Below are positions 15,469 through 22,933 of a stretch of DNA of 43,912 nt, piece by piece. The position numbers were made by a program, and so were the translations under genes. Numbering within the stretch: position 1 is the first letter of the stretch; each line of letters starts with the position of its first letter. The stretch is from Bacillus pumilus. Its GTDB lineage: Bacteria > Bacillota > Bacilli > Bacillales > Bacillaceae. Where the stretch lies: contig NZ_NKHG01000014.1 in NCBI RefSeq assembly GCF_002744245.1, positions 1-43,912 of the forward strand, given 5' to 3'. Below the pieces are notes generated by a model. The model saw only the letters and a program-made list of their open reading frames with translations, did no database searches and was not told where the DNA came from.

Positions 15469-15484
15469 GGATATCACGATATCC
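15469..15484 (+). promoter_or_regulatory. Palindrome upstream of ydbL
   Basis: GGATATC-AC-GATATCC is a perfect 7-bp inverted repeat lying 15 bp before a TATAAT box (15500-15505) in front of ydbL. It sits over the expected -35 region, as an operator would. The regulator is unknown. Confidence 0.45.
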
Positions 15485-15531
15485 GGCTGATATTGTCTTA
15501 TAATAGGAGGAGTCATGGAGGTGGCACTATC

Positions 15532-15867
15532 TTGAAAAATTTCATTACGGCTTTACCAATTTTGTTGCTGCTGTCGTTTTCGTTCGTGTCTTTTGCCTTC
15601 CAATTTGATCATCTTGTTTATTTCAGACTAGCGCTAGGGATCTTTTCATTAGCCGGTCTTTTCTTTCTGTATACACTTAAAAGAAACATGAAATGGTTCA
15701 TGGTCTATTTATATGCGAGCTGGATCATTCTTGCTGCGGTCACAACATTTGAGGAGCCTGTGTTTTCTCAATTTTTCTTCGGTGGTTTAACGATGACAAT
15801 GGGCTATCTCACATATATGCTCATTTACTTAGGAATGAAGCAAGACCGTGTAGCGAAATCACATTAA
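15532..15867 (+). CDS. ydbL: Small membrane protein YdbL
   Basis: This 111-residue hydrophobic protein has four predicted membrane helices: about 6-26, 33-53, 58-78 and 82-103. The TTG at 15532 is chosen because GGAGGTGG lies 8 nt upstream and the length equals B. subtilis YdbL. An in-frame start at 15493 would precede the ribosome binding site. It is separated from ydbK by 116 bp with its own promoter-like sequences, so it may not be part of the exporter operon. Function unknown. Confidence 0.8.
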   Translation: MKNFITALPILLLLSFSFVSFAFQFDHLVYFRLALGIFSLAGLFFLYTLKRNMKWFMVYLYASWIILAAVTTFEEPVFSQFFFGGLTMTMGYLTYMLIYLGMKQDRVAKSH

Positions 15868-15870
15868 AAC

Positions 15871-15912
15871 AAAAGCCGATAAAATCGAATAGCAGATTTT
15901 ATCGGCTTTTTT
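15871..15912. terminator. ydbL terminator, possibly bidirectional
   Basis: A 16-bp perfect stem (15871-15886 with 15895-15910) has A and T flanks. It serves ydbL and may also catch the convergent fbpB transcript. Confidence 0.92.
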
Positions 15913-15957
15913 CTTTCTGTTGAGACAGACAAATGGTCTGGCGGCTTATAATTGTGT

Positions 15958-16107
15958 TTATGACTCACGTCCAGCAGCCGCAAGCTGCTTCTGATGTTTT
16001 TTGTCGATGGTGTCGTATATACTCTCCATCATTTTAGGATCACGCATGATCGCCTTCTTGTTTTCCTCAATCAATTGCTGGTATGTTTTGATTTTCTTTT
16101 TAGACAT
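15958..16107 (-). CDS. fbpB: Fur-regulated basic protein FbpB (49 aa)
   Basis: This is a very small basic protein. The ATG at 16107 is preceded by AAAGGAG with 11-nt spacing. An ATG three codons earlier (16116) is only 2 nt from that site. The translation begins M-S-K-K-K-I-K-T-Y-Q-Q-L-I-E-E-N-K-K and ends Q-L-A-A-A-G-R-E-S. Residue content and length match the FbpB (YdbN) family, and the gene sits in the same place as B. subtilis ydbN, between ydbL/ydbM and ydbP. In B. subtilis FbpB helps the FsrA small RNA repress iron-using proteins during iron starvation. A Fur box and consensus promoter directly upstream support this strongly. Confidence 0.9.
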   Translation of the reverse strand: MSKKKIKTYQQLIEENKKAIMRDPKMMESIYDTIDKKHQKQLAAAGRES

Positions 16108-16164
16108 GTGACTCATCGCTCCTTTATCAGAATGGCCGTCTATAAGATTTCACTCAAATGAAAT

Positions 16165-16179
16165 TGATAATCATTTTCA
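16165..16179 (-). promoter_or_regulatory. Fur box of fbpB
   Basis: TGATAAT-C-ATTTTCA matches the Bacillus 7-1-7 Fur consensus (TGATAATNATTATCA) at all but one position of the half-sites. It lies immediately downstream of the predicted transcription start, giving iron-dependent repression. Confidence 0.88.
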
Positions 16180-16191
16180 ATTAGCAACTCT

Positions 16192-16220
16192 ATTATACAA
16201 AGTCAAATGTCAGAAGTAAA
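16192..16220 (-). promoter_or_regulatory. fbpB sigma-A promoter
   Basis: On the minus strand TTTACT (16220-16215) and TATAAT (16197-16192) are separated by 17 nt. Confidence 0.85.
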
Positions 16221-16412
16221 GATTCAATTCAGAAAACTCACGTAACCGACATATTCTCTTCCATATCGACGATGAATTCTTTCCCAGGAAATAATTCGCT
16301 GTCAATCCTTGTCGTGGAAATCAGATACAACATTCTTTTTTCGTTGAAACGTTTTGGACGCACATCTCGTCTTATGTAAAGGTTTGATTATAGAGGACCT
16401 AGAAGAAGAGAT
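16221..16412. other. Intergenic stretch without recognisable feature
   Basis: This lies between the fbpB promoter and the ydbP terminator. I see no gene with a ribosome binding site and no clear structured RNA. B. subtilis carries ydbO here, which is absent from this window. Confidence 0.6.
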
Positions 16413-16445
16413 AAAAAAAGACACCAGCAAGAGTTTGCTGATGTC
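16413..16445 (-). terminator. ydbP terminator
   Basis: An 11-bp stem with one G-T pair (16420-16430 with 16435-16445) is followed on the minus strand by seven T residues. Confidence 0.88.
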
Positions 16446-16459
16446 CTTGATTCAACCAG

Positions 16460-16780
16460 TTATGAAACGTGTTCCTGAAGAAACTCTGTCACTTCTTCAG
16501 GTGATTTTGCATTCGCACTGTGTAAATGCGCTGTTTTTTCACCATTTTTAAAAATTAACAGGCTTGGAATACCCATCACCTGATACGTTTCCGCTAATTC
16601 AGGGAAGTCATCCTTGTTTATCTCAAACCATTCATGCTGAGCATAAGCCTCTAAAATGTCTGGAATGAACATGTCCATTCTCGTGCAATCAGGACACCAT
16701 GTCGCAAAGAATTTTATGATGACTTCTTTGTCTGATTGAATGATTTCATTGAATTGTTCAGTACTTGTGATTTTTTTCAA
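16460..16780 (-). CDS. ydbP: Thioredoxin-like protein
   Basis: This is a thioredoxin-fold protein of 106 residues with the redox-active motif W-C-P-D-C (Cys29 and Cys32) and cis-proline segment G-I-P-S-L-L-I-F near residue 73. The lack of a signal peptide places it in the cytoplasm. The TTG at 16780 follows AAAGGAG at 10-nt spacing and gives the same length as B. subtilis YdbP; a longer frame to 16828 has no ribosome binding site. It probably acts as an auxiliary thiol-disulfide oxidoreductase; its partner is unknown. Confidence 0.9.
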   Translation of the reverse strand: MKKITSTEQFNEIIQSDKEVIIKFFATWCPDCTRMDMFIPDILEAYAQHEWFEINKDDFPELAETYQVMGIPSLLIFKNGEKTAHLHSANAKSPEEVTEFLQEHVS

Positions 16781-16964
16781 TTTGTCACAACTCCTTTTCA
16801 ATGTCATTTTAATATAAAATAAAGGCAAATAACATACAAATGCTCGGGGGGCGCTGACAACCTTTACAAATCATTTCAATTCCGTAACAACAAAAATTAA
16901 TTAGAGCATTTTCGCTTGAAAGTGATAAGATAGTAAAGATGAATTTTAGTGGGGGGAGTATCCA

Positions 16965-18047
16965 TTGAAAATAAGTTTAGGATTGGTTTACGGCGGAAAG
17001 TCAGCCGAACATAATGTATCACTGCAAACAGCCCTTGCAGTTACAAAAGCACTGAATACTGAGAAGTTCGATATACATCCAATTTATATTACAGAAGAGG
17101 GCGAATGGCTAAGAGGAGAAAAACTCACTGAACCAGTATCAAACGTCAAAATGCTTCAATTTGAACAAAACGCAAAGACGTTTTTACCAACTTCATTAAA
17201 TGAGAGCATGTTTCCACAGCCTTCATCAGCAGAAGAGAAGATTGATGTCGTCTTTCCCTTACTGCACGGACCAAATGGTGAAGATGGAACAATGCAAGGA
17301 TTACTTGAACTATTAAATATCCCGTATGTCGGCAACGGCGTTCTCGCTTCTGCTGCGGGTATGGATAAAGTCATGATGAAAGATGTTTTTGCTCAAGCAG
17401 GACTTTCACAAGCAAAACACCTTTCCTTTAATAAAAAAGACTATGAGAAAACAAAATCAGATAGCTTAGAAAAGGTGGAACAAGTACTTGGTTACCCTTG
17501 CTTTGTGAAACCTGCCAACATGGGGTCAAGTGTTGGGATTAGTAAATGTCGCAGCAAAGAAGAGCTTCAGGCAGCATTTGATTTGGCCTTCCAATATGAT
17601 CGTCGTATTGTCGTGGAAGAAGGCGTCATTGGAAGAGAAATCGAAATTGGTGTATTAGGAAATGACGAGCCGAAATGCTCTGTCGTTGGTGAAATTGCAC
17701 CTAAAACAGATTTTTATGATTACAAAGCAAAATATGAAGATGGCGATACAGATTTGATCATTCCTGCGAGTGTTTCAGAGGATGAATACAAGACGATTCA
17801 AGATATGGCAATTAAAGCATTTAAAGCCATTGATGGATCTGGTCTTGTGCGTGCAGACTTCTTCCTCACAGAGGAAGGTACAGTGCTAATTAATGAAGTG
17901 AATACAATGCCTGGATTCACACCATTTAGTATGTTCCCACTCCTTTGGAAACATACTGGTGTAGAGTATCCTGAGTTGATTGAGAAGCTGGTGTCACTTG
18001 CCATTGAACGCCATCAAGAAAAACAAACCATTAAAACAACTTTTTAA
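16965..18047 (+). CDS. ddl: D-alanine--D-alanine ligase
   Basis: Ddl joins two D-alanines using ATP to make the dipeptide that MurF adds to the peptidoglycan precursor. The protein has 360 residues with an ATP-grasp fold. It shows [11 protein letters not shown] at the N-terminus, L-H-G-P-N-G-E-D-G near residue 100, G-S-S-V-G-I near 187, and the metal-binding [10 protein letters not shown] near 310. The start is TTG after GGGGGGAG with 6-nt spacing. murF follows after its own small terminator, and alr (D-alanine supply) is in the same window. Confidence 0.96.
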   Translation: MKISLGLVYGGKSAEHNVSLQTALAVTKALNTEKFDIHPIYITEEGEWLRGEKLTEPVSNVKMLQFEQNAKTFLPTSLNESMFPQPSSAEEKIDVVFPLLHGPNGEDGTMQGLLELLNIPYVGNGVLASAAGMDKVMMKDVFAQAGLSQAKHLSFNKKDYEKTKSDSLEKVEQVLGYPCFVKPANMGSSVGISKCRSKEELQAAFDLAFQYDRRIVVEEGVIGREIEIGVLGNDEPKCSVVGEIAPKTDFYDYKAKYEDGDTDLIIPASVSEDEYKTIQDMAIKAFKAIDGSGLVRADFFLTEEGTVLINEVNTMPGFTPFSMFPLLWKHTGVEYPELIEKLVSLAIERHQEKQTIKTTF

Positions 18048-18061
18048 TGTGAGCAACAAGC

Positions 18062-18089
18062 AGACACTATCTACAGGTAGTGTCTCTTT
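18062..18089 (+). terminator. Terminator between ddl and murF
   Basis: The stem AGACACTA/TAGTGTCT (18062-18069 with 18078-18085) is followed by a short T-rich tail. It is probably partial, since murF has no strong promoter of its own visible. Confidence 0.65.
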
Positions 18090-18127
18090 TCCTTCAAACG
18101 TGAAATGAGAAAGAGAGGCGAAAAATC

Positions 18128-19492
18128 ATGATCAAACGTACAGTAAAACAAGTCGCCCAAATGGCTGGTGGAACATTATCGGATCAAGCCTTTGGCGAAG
18201 AACAGATTCACGGAGTGACAACAGATACACGAAAAGTATCAAAGGGTGCTCTGTTTATCCCGCTTATTGGAGAACATTTTAACGGTCATACATTCGCTTC
18301 AAAAGCAGTGGAACTTGGGGCTGCAGCTGTTCTTTGGAATCAAAAAGAAACCAATCCACCTGAAGGCGTACCAGTCATACTTGTAGAGGACACGCTGTCT
18401 GCACTTCAACAGCTTGCTAAATCATACTTAGCAGAGGAAAACCCCCGTGTTGTCGGTATTACCGGAAGTAATGGGAAAACAACAACGAAAGACATGATTC
18501 ATTCTGTATTACAAACGGCATATCAAGTCCATAAAACAGATGGTAACTTTAATAATCACATCGGTCTTCCGCTCACCATTCTTGCGATGCCAGAAGGAAC
18601 AGAAATCGCTGTTTTGGAAATGGGCATGAGTGCAAAAGGAGAGATCGAATTTTTATCAAATCTCGCTGAACCTGATGCTGCTGTCATCACCAATATTGGA
18701 GAATCTCATATGCAAGACCTAGGATCAAGAGAAGCCATCGCAGATGCAAAATGTGAGATCACAAAAGGGTTAAAAGAGGATGGCATCTTTTATTACTTAG
18801 GAGATGAGCCCCTGCTTCGCGAAAGAGCGAATGAGCTTCCACGCAGCGTAAAGACTTTTGGAGAAGCAGAGGACTGTGATATCAAGGTAACTCACATTAA
18901 TCAGCTCGCAGAAGGAACGGAATTTCAGGTGGAAGGGTACGCTCAGGCGTTTCTCATTCCTGTATTAGGGAAACACAATGTAAAGAATGCACTTGCTGCT
19001 ATTGCGATTGGCCAGCATTTCGGGCTGAATGAAAGACAGATAGCCCAAGGGCTGATGCAAACGAAATTGACTGGAATGCGTCTTGAATTGTTTAAAACTG
19101 ATAAAGGAATCACGGTCATAAATGATGCGTATAATGCGAGTCCTACGTCAATGAAAGCGGCGATTGATCTTGTAGGGGATATGGACGGCTTCACAAATCG
19201 CATTCTAGTCCTTGGAGATATGCTGGAAATGGGCAGCGAAGAAGAAACATATCATTATGAACTAGGCGAATACATCAAGCCTGAGTTTATTGACCATGTC
19301 TTAACGTATGGTCGTCTAGGTGCATTCATTGCTGAAGGAGCGAAGAAAGCATTCGGAGACGCGCGCGTGTCCTCTTATATGGACAAAGAAGACCTGATGA
19401 AAAAACTAGCTGACGTGGCAGAGCCTAATGATGTGGTTCTTGTCAAAGCCTCCCGTGGCATGAGATTGGAAGAAGTCATTACTGCACTATAA
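18128..19492 (+). CDS. murF: UDP-MurNAc-tripeptide:D-Ala-D-Ala ligase
   Basis: MurF adds D-Ala-D-Ala to UDP-MurNAc-tripeptide, the last cytoplasmic step of the peptidoglycan pentapeptide. The 454-residue protein has the three Mur-ligase domains: an N-terminal uridine-binding domain (1-95), a central ATPase domain with P-loop G-S-N-G-K-T-T-T (about 115-122) and N-I-G-E-S-H, and a C-terminal domain with N-D-A-Y-N-A-S-P near 335. A GAGAGGCG site precedes the ATG. It directly uses the product of the preceding ddl gene. Confidence 0.96.
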   Translation: MIKRTVKQVAQMAGGTLSDQAFGEEQIHGVTTDTRKVSKGALFIPLIGEHFNGHTFASKAVELGAAAVLWNQKETNPPEGVPVILVEDTLSALQQLAKSYLAEENPRVVGITGSNGKTTTKDMIHSVLQTAYQVHKTDGNFNNHIGLPLTILAMPEGTEIAVLEMGMSAKGEIEFLSNLAEPDAAVITNIGESHMQDLGSREAIADAKCEITKGLKEDGIFYYLGDEPLLRERANELPRSVKTFGEAEDCDIKVTHINQLAEGTEFQVEGYAQAFLIPVLGKHNVKNALAAIAIGQHFGLNERQIAQGLMQTKLTGMRLELFKTDKGITVINDAYNASPTSMKAAIDLVGDMDGFTNRILVLGDMLEMGSEEETYHYELGEYIKPEFIDHVLTYGRLGAFIAEGAKKAFGDARVSSYMDKEDLMKKLADVAEPNDVVLVKASRGMRLEEVITAL

Positions 19493-19518
19493 AAGAGATC
19501 GGCAAGGAAGGTGACAGA

Positions 19519-20211
19519 ATGATTGGCTGTTTATGTATACACGGTTTTACGGGTGCCCCTTATGAAGTAGAACCGCTGGCGCAGTATTTAAAGCAGACGA
19601 CAGATTGGACCGTACAATCTGTCACTCTTCCGGGGCATGGGGAGGAACTTCAGCTAAAAGGCATTCTTTATCAGGAATGGATCGCGACCGCTGAACTAGA
19701 ACTCCTTTCTCTCTATCGAACATGTGACACCATTTATTTGGTCGGCTTTTCAATGGGCGGGATGATTGCCTCTTACTTAGCAGCGAAATATCCGGTTGTC
19801 CGCCTTGTTCTTTTAAGTGCAGCGGCCAAATATGTGAACCCAAAACAAATGATTCAAGACACAAGACAGATGGTAAAAGAGTCCTTTTCAGGGTTGATTA
19901 GTACGAATCCTTTGTATGATCGGTATCGTCATAAGCTATCGAGCACGCCGCTATCAGCTGCTGTAGAATTTATGAAGCTTGTGAAGCAAACGAAAAACTC
20001 ACTTGAGAAGCTTCATTTACCTGTCTTAATCGTTCAAGGTGAAAGCGATGGGATTGTTCCTGCTTCTAGTGCAGAATTTATTTATCATAAAATCCCGTCT
20101 CGTCAGAAACACATGTTTTATTTGCCTGATTGTAAACATCATGTCTGTCATGAGCCCTGTGCACCGCAATTGTTTGAGAAAGTAGAACAATTTCTAAAAA
20201 AAGAAATTTAA
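19519..20211 (+). CDS. Alpha/beta-hydrolase, carboxylesterase/monoacylglycerol lipase-like
   Basis: This serine hydrolase of 230 residues has the nucleophile elbow G-F-S-M-G-G (Ser78), a probable acid Asp177 in G-E-S-D-G-I-V, and the catalytic His at 207 or 208 in K-H-H. The oxyanion region is H-G-F-T-G near residue 8. The short length and starting motif C-I-H-G-F-T-G resemble the Est30/carboxylesterase group of Bacillus and Geobacillus. It lacks a signal peptide, so it acts in the cytoplasm. It starts 26 nt after murF with AAGGTGACAG upstream, so it may be co-transcribed. As I recall the B. subtilis order, murF is followed by cshA, so this gene is a group-specific insertion. Substrate unknown. 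Confidence 0.85.
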   Translation: MIGCLCIHGFTGAPYEVEPLAQYLKQTTDWTVQSVTLPGHGEELQLKGILYQEWIATAELELLSLYRTCDTIYLVGFSMGGMIASYLAAKYPVVRLVLLSAAAKYVNPKQMIQDTRQMVKESFSGLISTNPLYDRYRHKLSSTPLSAAVEFMKLVKQTKNSLEKLHLPVLIVQGESDGIVPASSAEFIYHKIPSRQKHMFYLPDCKHHVCHEPCAPQLFEKVEQFLKKEI

Positions 20212-20337
20212 TATATAGAAAAGCTAAAATGTGGCTAAACTAATATAAATTGAATCCCACTTGTTAAAATTTGCAACAATTTTGTCGAATGAGTGACAGG
20301 CCTATGTTACAATAGATAAGAAAAGGTGGTCGATTCG

Positions 20338-20676
20338 GTGTTTCAATATGACGGTAAAACCTTTATCCCGCAGTCTAATTCGAGTAATGGGGAAGTATCG
20401 GAAGGAACCATATTTCAATATCGTCAGGACGGGAATATTTTAACGGGCACATATCAAGGCGGCAGTATTGTATCTGGTGTACTTGTAGGAACTGTGAAAG
20501 AGGATGGAATACTTCATTTTAGATACCACCATGTGAGCAAGGATGGCAGCATGAGAAGCGGGTCTTGCGAATCCATACCTAAGCGGTTGGATAATGGAAA
20601 GATCCAATTGTTAGAAAAGTGGAAATGGATGGACGGAGATCAAAGTGAAGGTGAATCTGTCATTGTGGAGCAGTAG
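20338..20676 (+). CDS. Small beta-rich conserved protein (112 aa)
   Basis: The GTG at 20338 is chosen because AAGGTGG lies 8 nt upstream; the start at 20326 would fall inside that site. The 112-residue product is soluble and rich in short beta strands, G-x-I/L-x-G-x-Y-x-G patterns, and a conserved R-Y-H-H-V segment. It ends in W-K-W-x-D-G-D-x-S-x-G-E-S, suggesting a small antiparallel barrel. Homologous Bacillus proteins are often labelled 'N-acetylglutamate synthase' in databases. Nothing in the sequence resembles a GNAT fold, so that label is doubtful. Function unknown. Confidence 0.75.
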   Translation: MFQYDGKTFIPQSNSSNGEVSEGTIFQYRQDGNILTGTYQGGSIVSGVLVGTVKEDGILHFRYHHVSKDGSMRSGSCESIPKRLDNGKIQLLEKWKWMDGDQSEGESVIVEQ

Positions 20677-20762
20677 ATATATCCATTTCTGTCTTGTTGA
20701 AAAACAAATAGTGTAATGGTAAGATATAATGTAGGGTAATTCGGGCTTTGTATATAATGGAC

Positions 20763-20789
20763 CTGTCCTTTCAGGAAAGGGCAGTTTTT
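20763..20789 (+). terminator. Hairpin plus T run in the cshA leader
   Basis: A 9-bp stem with one T-G pair (20763-20771 with 20776-20784) is followed by five T residues, 53 nt before the cshA start. TATAAT boxes lie at 20725-20730 and 20753-20758, just upstream. The hairpin may end transcripts from the preceding gene, attenuate cshA, or form a 5'-terminal mRNA stem. Confidence 0.65.
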
Positions 20790-20841
20790 AATGATCATTC
20801 ACGAGATTACTGAAACAGCAATTAGAAGGAGTTTGAATAAA

Positions 20842-22341
20842 TTGACTATAACGTTTCAAGATTTTCAATTAAGCGAAAGTCTCATGAAAGCTATTAACCG
20901 CATGGGATTTGAAGAAGCAACACCGATTCAAGCAGAAACAATTCCTCTCGGTCTTCAAAATAAAGATGTCATCGGACAAGCACAAACAGGAACAGGAAAA
21001 ACCGCAGCATTTGGTATTCCTCTGGTTGAAAAAATCGACCCAGCGTCTCCGAATATCCAAGCGATTATCATTGCGCCAACGAGAGAATTAGCGATTCAAG
21101 TATCCGAAGAGCTATATAAAATCGGCCAAGACAAGCGTGCACGTGTACTTCCGATTTATGGTGGACAAGATATCGGCCGCCAAATCCGTTCGCTCAAGAA
21201 AAATCCTCATATCATCGTAGGGACTCCAGGACGTTTACTCGATCACATTAACCGTCGTACAATGCGTCTTCAAAATGTTGAAACAGTTGTGCTTGATGAA
21301 GCAGACGAAATGCTAAACATGGGTTTCATCGAAGACATTGAAGCGATCCTTTCAAATGTACCAAGTGAACACCAAACACTTTTATTCTCTGCGACAATGC
21401 CTGCACCAATTAAGCGCATTGCAGAGCGTTTCATGACAAACCCAGAACATGTAAAAGTAAAAGCAAAAGAAATGACAGTATCTAACATCCAACAGTTCTA
21501 CTTGGATATCCATGAACGTAAAAAGTTTGATACATTGACACGTCTTCTTGACATTCAATCACCAGAGCTTTCAATTGTATTCGGCCGTACGAAGCGCCGT
21601 GTTGACGAATTGACAGAAGCACTTAACCTTAGAGGCTACACAGCTGAAGGAATTCATGGTGACCTGACTCAGGCGAAACGTATGGTTGCTCTTCGCAAAT
21701 TCAAAGAAGGTTCAATCGATGTACTTGTGGCAACAGACGTTGCAGCACGCGGACTTGATATCTCAGGTGTTACACACGTGTATAACTTCGACGTGCCTCA
21801 GGATCCAGAAAGCTACGTACACCGTATTGGACGTACTGGCCGTGCTGGACGTACAGGAATGGCAATGACATTTATTACACCACGTGAAAAAGATATGCTT
21901 CGTGCAATTGAGCAAACAACTAAACGTAAAATGGATCGTATGAAAGAGCCAACTCTAGACGAGGCGATTGAAGGACAACAGCAAGTAACAGTTGACCGTC
22001 TACGCACCATCATTAGTGAAAACAACTTAAACTTCTACATGACAGCAGCAGCTGAATTGTTAGAAGATCATGATTCTGTCACAGTGGTTGCGGCTGCCAT
22101 CAAAATGATGACAAAAGAGCCAGATGCAACGCCTGTTCGTTTGACAGAGGAAGCACCAATGATTTCAAAACGCAATCGTAACAACCGCAGTTCTGCTAAA
22201 CGTAGAGACGGCGGCAGTGGCGGAGGCTACCGTGGAAAAGGCAAAAACAGCCGTTCATCTTACGGTGATAAAAAGCGTTCATCAAATGACCGCAATCGTT
22301 CTTCTAGCGATCGTCGTCAAAAGAAATCTTATAACAGCTAA
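20842..22341 (+). CDS. cshA: DEAD-box ATP-dependent RNA helicase
   Basis: CshA unwinds RNA in ribosome assembly and mRNA decay and associates with the RNA degradosome in Bacillus. The 499-residue protein has all family motifs: Q motif (T-P-I-Q near 25), motif I A-Q-T-G-T-G-K-T, Ia P-T-R-E-L-A, Ib [26 protein letters not shown] and [10 protein letters not shown]. The C-terminal 60 residues are a basic, Ser/Arg/Gly-rich tail for RNA binding. The TTG at 20842 follows AAGGAG at 10-nt spacing and gives the known M-T-I-T-F-Q-D-F start. A longer frame from 20791 begins at the leader hairpin and is rejected. Confidence 0.96.
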   Translation: MTITFQDFQLSESLMKAINRMGFEEATPIQAETIPLGLQNKDVIGQAQTGTGKTAAFGIPLVEKIDPASPNIQAIIIAPTRELAIQVSEELYKIGQDKRARVLPIYGGQDIGRQIRSLKKNPHIIVGTPGRLLDHINRRTMRLQNVETVVLDEADEMLNMGFIEDIEAILSNVPSEHQTLLFSATMPAPIKRIAERFMTNPEHVKVKAKEMTVSNIQQFYLDIHERKKFDTLTRLLDIQSPELSIVFGRTKRRVDELTEALNLRGYTAEGIHGDLTQAKRMVALRKFKEGSIDVLVATDVAARGLDISGVTHVYNFDVPQDPESYVHRIGRTGRAGRTGMAMTFITPREKDMLRAIEQTTKRKMDRMKEPTLDEAIEGQQQVTVDRLRTIISENNLNFYMTAAAELLEDHDSVTVVAAAIKMMTKEPDATPVRLTEEAPMISKRNRNNRSSAKRRDGGSGGGYRGKGKNSRSSYGDKKRSSNDRNRSSSDRRQKKSYNS

Positions 22342-22349
22342 TATACAAG

Positions 22350-22379
22350 AGCGAATCCTTTGCAGGGTTCGCTTTTTTT
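22350..22379 (+). terminator. cshA terminator
   Basis: AGCGAATCC (22350-22358) pairs with GGGTTCGCT (22365-22373), followed by seven T residues. Confidence 0.9.
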
Positions 22380-22390
22380 AACAGGCTTAT

Positions 22391-22416
22391 TGAAACTTTT
22401 TAGGCTTTGTTTCGTA
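22391..22416 (+). promoter_or_regulatory. Sigma-W promoter of ydbS-ydbT
   Basis: TGAAAC (22391-22396) and CGTA (22413-22416) are separated by exactly 16 nt. This is the sigma-W consensus. It lies 38 nt before the ydbS start. B. subtilis ydbST is a known member of the sigma-W envelope-stress regulon. Confidence 0.88.
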
Positions 22417-22453
22417 ATATATTGATAGAAAAGTAAGAGAATGGGGGAAGAAT

Positions 22454-22933
22454 GTGAGAAAACAGCCGCAACGTCAGATTAGTTTAAATGGATTAAGGGT
22501 ATGGCGTCTTCAAAATGGAATCATCTCATTGATTTTCTTACTCATCATCATTGGGGTATTTGTTGCTAGTTATTATTTTCAATGGCCATATTGGATTGGC
22601 GCCATTCTTATTGGAGTGTGGATCTTACAGGTCATTTTCGGAATCTGGCTCATACCGAAAATTCGTCATCACATCTGGCGCTACGAAGTATTTGAGAACG
22701 AAATTGAAATACAGCACGGGCTGATTCGCGTCACACGAGTGATTGTGCCAATGGTGCGTGTCCAGCATGTCGATACATCCCAGGGGCCGCTTTTAAGACG
22801 CTACCGATTGGCATCTGTTCAAATCTCTACTGCTGCCACAGTTCATGATATTCCAGCATTAGAATTAGAGGAAGCAGATGAGCTTCGTGATTACATATCT
22901 CGTTTAGCAAGGGTGACGGAAGATGATGTCTGA
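22454..22933 (+). CDS. ydbS: Membrane protein with bacterial PH domain YdbS
   Basis: This 159-residue protein has two N-terminal membrane helices (about 25-45 and 50-72), followed by a bPH2 (DUF304) domain. The strand pattern I-E-I-Q-H-G-L-I-R-V-T-R-V-I-V-P-M-V-R-V-Q-H-V-D-T is characteristic, beginning near residue 88. The start is GTG with GGGGGAAG 6-7 nt upstream. The ydbT ATG lies within its last codons. In B. subtilis the σW-controlled ydbST pair contributes to resistance against antimicrobial peptides of other bacilli; a membrane-protective role is expected here too. Confidence 0.92.
   Translation: MRKQPQRQISLNGLRVWRLQNGIISLIFLLIIIGVFVASYYFQWPYWIGAILIGVWILQVIFGIWLIPKIRHHIWRYEVFENEIEIQHGLIRVTRVIVPMVRVQHVDTSQGPLLRRYRLASVQISTAATVHDIPALELEEADELRDYISRLARVTEDDV

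Noticed and set aside
16354..16551. A plus-strand open frame of about 65 codons.
   Set aside because: It runs through the ydbP terminator and antisense to the ydbP end, with no ribosome binding site.
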